A stretch of 64,000 nt of DNA from Apteryx mantelli (taxonomy: Eukaryota; Chordata; Aves; Apterygiformes; Apterygidae). The position numbers and the translations under genes were made by a program. Every line of letters begins with the position of its first letter. Position 1 is the first letter of the stretch. The notes beneath the pieces are model-generated. The model saw only the letters and a list, made by a program, of their open reading frames with translations, searched no databases and was not told where the DNA came from. Shown piece after piece: positions 55,376 through 64,000 of the stretch. The stretch spans positions 30,028,583 to 30,092,582 of the forward strand of contig NC_089985.1 in NCBI RefSeq assembly GCF_036417845.1. The letters run 5' to 3'.

Positions 55376-58180
55376 GTAGCATGTGTCTGTGCTTTTATAA
55401 GACTGACTTGTGTTTCTTCAATCAAGTACAATTTGTAGCATTGCAAAATGAAGGACAAGTTGTTATCCCCAGATTAAAGACACCAGAGACCAGACAACCT
55501 CATGTTGTGGATGAAAAAGTTTCAGGGCCGTCTCCACAAGGCCACAGTTTCTTTAGTCAGGGAAGAACGGAAATGGGCAAGACAGAATTTTGTATTTGGA
55601 GCAAAACAGAGAATTCTAATGATTCTGTCTTTGAAGGAAATAAAAGAGGATTGGGGGTAATATTGAAAAAATGGTGGGCAGTCAGAGTCAAGGCCATATG
55701 GTCCTCAAGCTGCGCTGTCAAGCAGATCTACAGATGGAGACGTATTATCTTACATTAGCACAGAGTTGAGCGTTGCACTAGGCGCTTGTGAAACAGACCA
55801 GAAGACCTGACAATACAATCGACAATTATTACAAAACTGGGTGAGAAGAAGTCATCAGCAAATATACTCTCCATAATAAGAAACAGTTGGAGAAAGTTTC
55901 TGATAGGCTCTCCAGCTTATAGATCCAATACAAAATATTTAGCAAGTTTAGGAACACCTGAAATGAGCAGGAAAGTTGTTCTGACAAGCCTCAAAAAAAT
56001 CTGAATCCTGGTCTTTCGATTTTATACTATTATGTTAAAGGTAAGCAAACCCCATCCCACAGCATCTATCCACGAGCCTGCTATCAAATGACACACATGA
56101 CAGGAATATGGGTGTATATGTTTGCTCTGGAGATCTGGATCAGAGGGAAGGAAGAGCTACTGGGAGTTTAACCAAGAACAGTGACCTCCAAACTAGATGC
56201 TGCAAACACAAACTGAGACTTTGTTTTCCAAAAAGCTTGCCATTGAAATGGCTAGATCGGCTGAAGTCATGAGAGATACAGAAATGAAACAACACAGTGC
56301 TATATGAAAGCTGACAGATCAAACTCAGGGATCATCCTTAGGACCCTGTGCACCCCCCACTGTAGTATAGCTCTGGTGACAACATGCCAGGGCATCCTGT
56401 ACTATGCAAACGGCTTAGGCCAATGTCTCTGCTTTGGGGAACAGCAGACCACCATTGCAAAATCCTTGAATACATGGAGGACAAACTGTCAGGACAAACT
56501 GGGTAACACTGACCCAGAGCACCAATGCCTATTGGGCTTATGCTATTCACAGTCTTCCAAGTGTTTACATAGTGAAGACATTAAATGTACAAGGCAATAC
56601 TACAGCATTTTGGGTGGTAGCTGTATGTGAAAACTCTTTGTTTCATGATGCTGATGATTAATGGTTTACACCCATGGCTTACACCCATCGGACAATCATT
56701 TACCTACAAGTCTTGGCTAGAAGCTCCAGGGCATCAAAAGTTTATGAGGCAGTTCTGTGTCAGTCACACGAGCCCAGATTTGTAATGGTGTTTAGGAACC
56801 TGCATCTTTAGGTGTCTAAAAACATCTTAAAAATCTGTCCCAAAGAACAGCCCAACATTTCAGTGTCTCCACTCATAAATTTTTAAGCAGCTGACAAGAT
56901 TAGCAAGGGAGCATTAAACCACAAATCCTCCATTTTCAAGCAACATAAACAGCTTATTGCTTCCAAAGAAAATGAACAGGGGTTGGCTGATGTGACCCAC
57001 CTTAAACTCGCCAATATTGCTGTGGCATGAGCTGAGGGAACTGACTCCCTCTTGCAGCTCTGTGAGTTCCTGCTCTCTAGTAAGGATCTCCTATAGTCTT
57101 GTGCTCTGAAGCATCCTGAAGCATATCCAAATTTTAATACAGAGAGTAGAACCCATGGGCACTTTGGCAGTGTAGCGTGGCACTAAGCCAGCAACACTTA
57201 CTCTAAGCTCCATGGCCTCACTGTGTTATGCACAGAAGGGCTGTTTTGCAGCAGCATTTGGATACTGAGTAGGAAGGGAAATATCTCGCAACCCAAGGGC
57301 TTTCCTGTGTCAGAGCTTCTCTCCATGAGGCAGAAAGGTAAGACTGGCGCTTCAGATGCTTAGTTTAAGGAAGACCCGAGTGAAGCATGATGCACTGAAC
57401 AGAAATCAGACTCCCTGGAGTCATGTTCAGGGATGTGAAGCACAGTGCTCCTCAGAGGGCTTGAAGCAACAGCTCCGGGACAGAGGAAGAACCTTGTCAA
57501 CTCTGCAAAGTATTCTGTGGCTCTTAACACAACACTGGTGAAATCTAGATGAGAGGACAACGTGAAAAAATCCTCAGAGAAATGCAGTTACCACGCATGA
57601 GAAGAAATCCTGGAGACCACAGAGGAAGAAATTAACCTGCCGTGGGAAATGCCACCACAGTCCAAGTGCAGCATGCAGAGGAGAACCGCACCACAGCCAA
57701 ACTCAGTGCTATTGCTTACTCTGATGCAATATCAGCACCTACGAAAGATTGGGCAACGAACCAAAGAGAACCAAAATAATCAGTGCAGTTGACTTACTTA
57801 ACCCTTCAGCCATCTTAAAAGCCCAGAAAAAAAACACCTCCATTAAACCATTTCTAAATTCAGGGGATTACATGGGAAAAAAATAAGAACACAAATAATT
57901 AAGCAGCTAAAGAAACAGCATGCTTACTAAATGCATAGGCTGAAACAACTCTCAATAGCCGCAGCTCCTTAACGAAACATGGTCAGAATGATCATAAATC
58001 GCGGTAGGTCCAAGAGTGGTGTCCACTGCCTGTGCTGCAGAGGTTGACGGTTTCTGGAAGGGTGGAAGCTGGGGTTTATCTCCCACGGAGACACCCGCAG
58101 AGGGCAATCTTGTCAGCACAGGCCTGTCACGGGACGTGCACTGCCCTACGCCTTAATCCCATTACGTGGGAACGCCCAAG
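55376..58180. other. AT-rich intergenic DNA upstream of the CpG island
   Basis: No gene or clear repeat. Near 56,955-57,040 the text GCTTATTGCTTCCAAAG, GGGGTTGGCTGATGTG, CAATATTGCTGTGGC could be a small conserved element, but motif evidence is slight. Confidence 0.35.
58153..58164. promoter_or_regulatory. Homeodomain-type word TTAATCCCATTA at island edge
   Basis: The word contains TAATCC, the bicoid/OTX/PITX/CRX core, followed by an ATTA. It is directly at the start of the CpG island, about 550 bp before the GC boxes. Such a site could recruit a K50 homeodomain factor. Actual use is not known. Confidence 0.25.
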
Positions 58181-58707
58181 CAGGAACGCGGAGAGGTCGC
58201 CATGGCCGGTCCGGTGCCTCCGTCTCACCAGGCTGCGCCGGCGGCCACCGGTCAGCTCGGGGCCGGGAGCGGGGTCCGCCCCGAGGCCGGCAGGCTCCCC
58301 GCGGCCGCCGCTCGCCGGCAATGGCGCCGCGCAGCCCCTCGCCCGGGCGGCCCCTTGGCTCACCGGCCTCCGACCTGCGCGACGATTAATATTTGAGCCA
58401 CCTGTTAATATTTAGCACCCGGGTGCGGGGCAGGCAGCACAGCTCGCACTCGCGTCGCCGCTGCGGGGCGAGCGCAGACCCGCGCGGCTCTGCCCGACCA
58501 CCGTGACGCCGCCGCCGCCAGGGCCCAGACGCCAGGGCCCCGCCGGCACCTCACGGCCCCGGCGCCCCAGCCGCGCCGCCCAGTGGCGGGGAGGGCGGCG
58601 AGGCCGCGCCGACCCCCGCGCCGAGGCCGGGGCCGGGACCGGGGCCCTCGCGGCGGCGGCGGCGGCGGCGCCTCGCGAGCGCCCGCGCGGGCCGCGCCCT
58701 CTTCGCC

Positions 58708-58774
58708 GCCCCGCCCCGCCCCGCCCCGCCGCGGCGGCCGCCCCCCGCCCCCGCCCACACCTGGCCGGGGCGGG
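58708..58774. promoter_or_regulatory. Clustered Sp1/KLF-type GC boxes and E-box
   Basis: A run of CCGCC repeats (at least four CCCCGCCC words) is followed by CCCGCCCACACC and a GGGGCGGG. A CACCTG E-box lies at 58,758-58,763. Multiple GC boxes are the usual core of TATA-less island promoters. Confidence 0.6.
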
Positions 58775-58789
58775 CCCTGCCCGCCGGCT

Positions 58790-58945
58790 GCGGGCCGACT
58801 CGGCGGGCGGGCGGCAGCGCAGCGAGCGCAGGCCGCGGCGGACGGGGCCGGGGCCGGCCCGGAGCAGCGCCGCGCCGCGGGGCCGAGCGGCGGCCAGGCG
58901 GGCCGGGCCGCGCTGCGCAGCCCAGCCCAGCCCAGCCCAGCCCAG
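58790..58945 (+). other. Candidate noncoding first exon ending in CCCAG repeat donor
   Basis: The stretch after the GC boxes ends in five perfect CCCAG units (58,921-58,945), followed at once by GTGAGC. This gives CAG|GTGAGC, a near-ideal donor. The transcription start is unknown; 58,790 is only a placeholder. No ATG with good context lies in the last 150 bp, so if used this exon is a 5' UTR. The donor is seen; its use is inference. Confidence 0.38.
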
Positions 58946-59150
58946 GTGAGCCCGCGGGCGGCAGGTGGCGGCGCGGCGGCGGCCAGGCGGCGGGGCGGGC
59001 GCGGCGCGCGGCCCCGGCGGGGGCGGGCTGGCGGCGGCGGCGCGCGCGGAGCGCGGTCCCGCGCGGCGGCGGCGGCTGAGGGAGGAGCGGAGCGGAGCCG
59101 CCGGGCGGTCGGCGGGGAGCGGGCGGTTCTCGCGCGGCGCCGGAGGCAGC

Positions 59151-59178
59151 ATGCGGGCGGCGGAGCCCCGGAGCCCCG
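59151..59178 (+). CDS. Candidate first coding exon (28 nt), gene unknown
   Basis: An ATG in GAGGCAGCATGCGG has A at -3 (good) and C at +4 (less good). It opens nine codons, MRAAEPRSP, plus one further base, and meets CCCCG|GTAAGT, an almost perfect splice donor. The coding phase at the donor is 1. The same frame continues upstream without stops, but the GC content alone would do that. No domain is visible in nine residues, and I do not recognise the gene. Either this exon or the one ending at 58,945 may be an alternative first exon of the same gene. The start choice is moderately supported only. Confidence 0.35.
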
Positions 59179-59600
59179 GTAAGTGGCTCGGCCGCGGCGC
59201 CTTCCCCGCCCGCGGCGCGGCGGGCTCGTCTCCGGGGAGCCGCCAAACTCCGCCGCCTGTTGAGCCCGCGCCCCGCCGCGGCCCCGGGGCCGCCCTGCGC
59301 TGCGCCGCGCCGCCCGCCGCGGCCGCCGCGCGACCGGGACTCCCGCCCGCCGCGGCCGCCACGCGGTGCCCGCTCGCCGCCGGCTGCGCCCCGCGGCGCC
59401 TCCGCGGCCCGGCGGGAGGGCGGCGGTGCCGCCGGGCGGGGGCCCCCGCGCGGCGCGGGCGCTGCCGGGCACCTGCCGGCGCTGCGCCGCGGGCCGGGGC
59501 GGCGGCGGCGGCGGCGGGGCGCGGGGCTCGGCACCGCGGCGGGACCCCCGGGGGGCTCCGCCGCGCGGGGCGGGCGGGCTCCCCTCGGTGGGACCGCGGC

Positions 59601-59662
59601 GTGTGTGTGTGTGCGTATGTGTGTGTGCAGCGCCGTGCACCGCGGGGGTGGTGTGTGTGTCC
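59601..59662. repeat. TG-rich simple tract inside the CpG island
   Basis: Two TG runs (59,601-59,630 and about 59,649-59,661) with CGTATG and CCGTG interruptions. They sit within the repeat region of the island and are probably not functional. Confidence 0.75.
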
Positions 59663-59784
59663 GTGTGTCCTTCCGTCCGACGCCCGGGGTGCAGCGCCGC
59701 GCTCCGCGGCGGGGCGGCGGATGTCCCGCGGGGTGCAGCGCCGTGCACCGGGGCCGCGTGTCCGTCCCGCGGGGTGCAGCGCCG
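59625..59784. repeat. Dispersed direct repeat, core GTGCAGCGCCG, 4 copies
   Basis: The core GTGCAGCGCCG appears at about 59,625, 59,689, 59,733 and 59,774. The last two are preceded by the identical CCCGCGGG. The units are separated by 44-64 bp. The region is downstream of the putative donor and is likely intronic. Confidence 0.8.
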
Positions 59785-59925
59785 CGGGGCCGGGAGGCCT
59801 GCGCGGGGGGCGCGGGCTGCCGGCGGCGGCCTCCCGGGGCGAGAACAAAGGGCTCCGCGGGGAGGCGGGAGCCCTGCGCGCCCGCGGGGGCCGCCGCCGC
59901 ACCTGGGGAGGGAAGTTCCCCAGAT

Positions 59926-59947
59926 TAAAATAAATAAATAAATAAAA
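59926..59947. repeat. (AAAT)n microsatellite in island edge
   Basis: TAAA/AAAT repeats of about 20 bp lie abruptly in the CpG island, followed by an A8 run. A simple repeat. Confidence 0.85.
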
Positions 59948-60199
59948 TCAAGAAAAAAAATTAAATCACCGTATAAAGCGCTTTCCCCCCGTGTGCGTCG
60001 CCCAAGGCGGGCCTCCGCGGGGAGGCAAACTTCAGCCGCGGGCCCCGGGCCGGGACTCCCCAGCCCTCGGCGCCCGGGCGGCGCTCGGGGGTGTCCGGGC
60101 GCCGCCGCCCCCCGGCGCCGGGGCGCGGGCGGTGCGGTGCGGTGCGAGGCGGCGGATCCCGGCGCGGGCGCAAGCAGCGGACGAGCAGCGGTTTGTAGC

Positions 60200-63100
60200 G
60201 TAGACGGAGGTGGGGGATGCCGCAAGTGAATGCGTTCGCTTTTCCGATATTCTCAGTATCCAGAAACTGTTTTAAAATCCCACTTCCAGCAGTTTAAGTA
60301 CCTAGCATAAATTAATAAAAACAAAACGTATTTCCACGCTATTAAACAAAGATCTGTTCTTACCAGCCTCTTATACAGAAAAGATGTACTCGGGTTCCGG
60401 GAGACTGACTGGGGCAGCTGTTTTAAAGCATTTTGGAGTTTTGTATTTATTTCAGATGTAACCAAATGAAGCTGTATTGTCAATATCAAATAAAATGTTC
60501 TCATGTCAAGTATAGAATTGAGCTATAAAAAGGTGATTTAGTCTGAAGGTAAAAAGCTTCAAATGCAAGTTATGCTGAATATTTGCTGTTTTAGACATTT
60601 CTGAGGGCACTTAACCTGAGTGAGGAAGGAAAGCAAATACAGTTTCCTTATTCTGCTTGTATAACCACCTTTGTTCATTTCCTTTCAAAGTGAATGTTAG
60701 TGAAATGACAAATTTAATTTCAGATTCCTAAGGGCCTAGGCTGTAAATGACCGGTATCTGCATCTGGTTACTGGGTGATTGTTCCAAGTCTGCCCATGTG
60801 GTTTTAAAAACAGCTTTTTAAATAAAGTACATTGCACTCCTTAGGATAATGCAGGAAATGCTTGGCTCACAAGAACAGTTTTATGGAGAGAGCAAGTGTA
60901 CTTTAATCCTGATTTTATTATTTCTGCCATGGTGGTTAGCTGTGGGTCGGAAAACTTAGAAGTAATATATCCGTATGTTAAAGTGCATGATCAGCAGTTT
61001 GAAGTTGGTAAGCAAGAAGAGAAATCTGCATGGCAAAACAGCCAGTTTGTGTGATCTGGATGTGCTGCGGGTGACCGTGTTGGATTATTTAAGGTCTGAA
61101 TTTCTGTCTTTGACCCACCATGCTAATGTGCGAGTTTCTCAGTGTACGTCACTGGCATGCGTCCTGGTCGTTGAAACAGGATGCAGCATGACCATACACG
61201 CGAAGGGGTTAAAACAGCTTATGGCTGAAGAGTTAATGCATCAGTTCAGCTCAAGAGATTTTTATAATTCAGCTTAGTTACAAATATTGCCATCTGCCCT
61301 TTTCTTTGCCTGTACGTGTACATAAACATATCTTGGATAAGTACTGGTTGGGGCTCTTAGCAGAATAGCAGAAGCCATAGATAACACTTTATTCTCATAT
61401 ATGTTCCCATTGAAAATGTCAGCTGCTGGGAAATCAAAGTAGAACTTCCTACATTGGTGTCTTTATTTGGTTGTGGATTGGGAGGTATGCAGGTATTAAA
61501 AAAATTTTTTTTTTTTTTTTAAACCTTTAAGTCCAGCTTTTTGGAACATTTTACTGGCTTCTCTGCTTTTGCCAATGGCAGTTATCTAAGCTTGTGATTA
61601 TAAGGAAAAAGATCTAAGGTTGTGGGTAACGGAGAAGAAATGTTTTCCTCTTTGTGTCCACATAATGCAGGGCTGTGGGAAGATATGCTTAATGAGGATG
61701 ATTATTGCTGTGGCTTTCCATAAATCCACTTGTAATGGAGGGTTTGTACAGTTACTTCTGAATCTGTACATTTAAAAACTGCAAATAGCGATAATGGAGT
61801 TGGCTAATAGCAGACTGTCAAGTAAGTGCAATCCTTGTGATAACGTTCAGCCATAGATCTCCATTTAAGTATTACTTTTAAGCAGAAAATGTTTCTTGTA
61901 AGGTCATAGTATATGCAGTTTGGAGGGAAGAAAAAAAACAGTTGTTGCTGCCTTTTTGTTCCTTCCTTTCTTGAATCTTAACCAGCTAACTTTTTAATTG
62001 TAGGAAGGATATTTTTTCTCTCCAGTTTTATATCAGTTTGCAGAAGATCTACAATTCAGTAGATCCATTTGATTTGAAATTTAGATAGAGAGGAGTAACA
62101 ATAACCATCTTTAACAAACTCATTACAGATGTCTATCCCAGTACTAAATGTGTAGCTGCACGCTTTGTAGTGCAGCTTTCACACATGCAATTTAAAAAAG
62201 TTGAGACTTTGCCTTTATGAAGAATTGTAAACTTCCCTATAAAGTGTTAGTGAGCTGAATGCCACTAGGCAAAGAGTTTCAGCTCATCTTGTTAATAATA
62301 TTATAAAGGACAAACCTTTGTATTTCAGATTTGAAGGACCTTTTTTTTTTTCTGGTAACTCTTAAAATCCAAGTTTAAGAGTTAAATTACTCAAGTCCAT
62401 TAGGCATCTTAAAAATAAAAAGCTGAAACTAAGATGATAGGGAAAACTTCAAATATGTTGTTCTGCCACAGTACAGAAGAATGTAAAATAGCCCATTCTC
62501 TTCAAATAAAGCACTCATAGTAGATAGTGAATAGTCCATATCGTATTTTGAATGAATGCAGTTTTAACTTATGTAGCTAAGAAATAGCTTTAGCACCAAC
62601 TTGATGTATGGGTTGCTTATGTTTACTGTTTGGGAGAATTTATTAAGAAATACTTGTGATGCTCACCATAATTGCTTACCCTCCTTTAAAGAAATACATT
62701 AACTTTAACCTTTAATATGGTTGGTGAGGGCTTCTTAGATGAATTTACTTTTGCTCAAAATCTGGCTGCAAAAGTAAGCTTCATTTACGCAGATTCTAGT
62801 GCAGTGTTCAAATCCCAAATCTATGCTGCTTTTTCAGCAATAACTTACAATTGCATGGCGTGGTAGCTAACTGGAAAGTATTGCAAAACATATGTAAGAA
62901 TACTGTCGTACAAACTCTAAAACTGAAGAATGACTCATTACACCAGTGCTATATCAAATTCTATCTATACGCAAGGTTTAAATGACAAGTTTACTTTAGG
63001 CAAGGAATATGCAATTTTCTTGTACTCTTTCTTCATCTAATGTCATTTGAGCTTAATGAAATGGGAAATGTGGGCATACAGGAGGCACCAGTTGTAGAGC

Positions 63101-64000
63101 CAAGCAGTGCTGGTTCCCTTTGCTCATTAAAGCTCTACAATTTGTGAAGATGATAGAGACATAGCTTCTCTGTATATTAGAAACCAAGTTCATGGTATTG
63201 ATGAACATCTTGAGATACTTGTTTCTTTTACTATAGCTAATACCAATTTGTTTCAGTGCATTTAATAACACTTGTTCTATTTTTGTTTTCTATAGGAGAG
63301 GTTACTTTTATTTTTAAGCAGTATAAACATTCATAGTTATATATTTTTTATTAGTTGAGTTTCTGACTGACATTTCAGCAATATTTTTGTGAATGTGAAA
63401 TTCAGGGTACTAACACAGTGAAAATGGGATCATGTTCAGCATGGGAGAGGGGCTAATAATTGCAGAATAAAGAGGAAGAGAGTGCTTTCCACTGGAACAG
63501 CACAGGTTTTAGTCAAGCCTGTGACTTTGTTTTTGTGACTGTGATTTATTATTAGAAGTTTCACAGAGCTTTAGAGACTAATCCAGAGCTTGGAGATGGA
63601 CAGGCTGCAGTGTGTGGCTTGTGATCTTTTTTATTTTTATTTTTTTCCTGAGATGAGATTACACTAAAAATATAGAAGATGTAAACACACAGTCACATCC
63701 TGTAGTGGGTTAGGAAGCATGTGTGAACTTGGAGGAGGGTAGGAAAGACCGTGGAGCAGAGATAACAGGATCTCTCGGCAGTGCCCTCGTGAAAACCCTG
63801 TGCGTGGGTTCTTGCGCCGTGGTTGCGTTGTCTTATCTGTATTTCGGTGGCGTCCTGTGGCGTGACAAGACAGCCAGAGGAAGCCTCACCTGCACGGGGC
63901 TGTCAGCCAGGAGAGCCCAGTCTTCACCCCGGCATTGGTGGGGAACTTCAAACTCTTTGCAGCCTCTTCTTTTAATTTCTGCTGTAGCCTTAATCCATTC
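60200..64000. other. AT-rich DNA, probably first intron of the rightward gene
   Basis: GC falls sharply at about 60.2 kb and stays low to the end. There is no exon-like frame with domain or splice borders. A T-rich run lies at about 61,502-61,520 and a T12 run near 62,340. If transcription starts in the island on the + strand, this is intronic. No CR1 text is clear here. The last 250 bp are somewhat more GC-rich and unassigned. Confidence 0.5.

Larger units (their letters stand above)
58180..60200. promoter_or_regulatory. CpG island promoter, about 2 kb
   Basis: An abrupt and sustained rise in GC and CpG lies between AT-rich flanks, the form of a typical vertebrate CpG-island promoter. Stacked GC boxes (CCGCCCCGCC tandem) lie at about 58,708-58,733, and a GGGGCGGG lies at 58,767-58,774. 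There is no TATA box. Two strong + strand splice donors follow at 58,946 and 59,179, which points to rightward transcription. Donor-like words exist on the minus strand too (for example at about 58,227 and 58,363), so bidirectional initiation cannot be excluded. No insulating or CTCF core was recognised. Confidence 0.8.

Noticed and set aside
55342-55758. 138-codon + frame
   Set aside because: Its start overlaps an old interspersed repeat and the peptide shows no family features.
58965-59933. 322-codon + strand frame containing the candidate exon ATG
   Set aside because: The frame continues far past the GTAAGT donor into sequence with TG repeats and CpG-rich text. Only the part up to 59,178 is kept as a candidate exon.
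58405-60225. 606-codon minus-strand open frame through the CpG island, plus frames of 496 and 327 codons
   Set aside because: Open frames exist in several frames on both strands at once in this very GC-rich sequence. The amino-acid composition is almost only Ala, Arg, Gly and Pro with no domain, and the frame crosses both candidate splice donors.
1-64000. CRISPR arrays, bacterial operons, tRNA or rRNA genes
   Set aside because: No regularly spaced identical 25-40 bp repeats with unique spacers, no Shine-Dalgarno-spaced gene runs and no cloverleaf-compatible tRNA boxes were recognised. The sequence is plainly vertebrate nuclear DNA.

Overview
This is eukaryotic, vertebrate-type nuclear DNA, most probably from a bird. 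A crocodilian or turtle is the alternative. The evidence is: no dense open reading frames, pervasive old CR1/L3-like LINE fragments, one clear MIR-type SINE and a weaker MIR-like tail, no Alu/B1/L1, a long very GC- and CpG-rich block, and a classic 2-kb CpG-island promoter. No CR1 copy carries the short octamer tail of young galliform CR1, and all are heavily decayed. I found no bacterial-type operons, no CRISPR array, no tRNA or rRNA gene and no intact transposon. Nearly all long open frames, on both strands, lie in GC-rich DNA that lacks stop codons for compositional reasons.

Layout. (1) 1-22,400: a GC/CpG-rich block with no convincing exons. It is punctuated by 100-280 bp AT-rich islands full of homeodomain (TAATTA), POU octamer, PBX-HOX and GATA-type words. 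These look like conserved non-coding enhancers of a developmental regulator. The block also holds three GC-rich minisatellites and four old CR1 fragments. (2) 22,400-25,100: a compositional transition with a CR1 3' part, a small CpG-rich patch at 24.3-24.7 kb and further AT-rich enhancer-like islands. (3) 25,100-58,000: AT-rich intergenic DNA with many sense and antisense CR1/L3 relics. The densest run is 40.9-44.7 kb, and MIR-like SINEs lie at 50.7 and 54.2 kb. (4) 58,180-60,200: a strong CpG island with stacked GC boxes, two good + strand splice donors and one short ATG-containing exon candidate. It is probably the promoter and first exon(s) of a gene running rightward. (5) 60,200-64,000: AT-rich DNA, probably the first intron of that gene.

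I could not name the gene. Its first coding piece is only 9-10 codons long and the next exon lies outside the window. The enhancer-like array at 3-25 kb may serve this promoter or a gene beyond the left edge. The sequence alone cannot decide between them. I found no clear sign of a new multi-gene system. The most interesting items are the clustered octamer element at 5.94-6.08 kb, the PBX-HOX-like element at 18.1-18.3 kb, the perfect 21-bp inverted repeat inside a CR1 tail at 43.1 kb, and the CCCAG repeat that directly forms a splice donor in the island.
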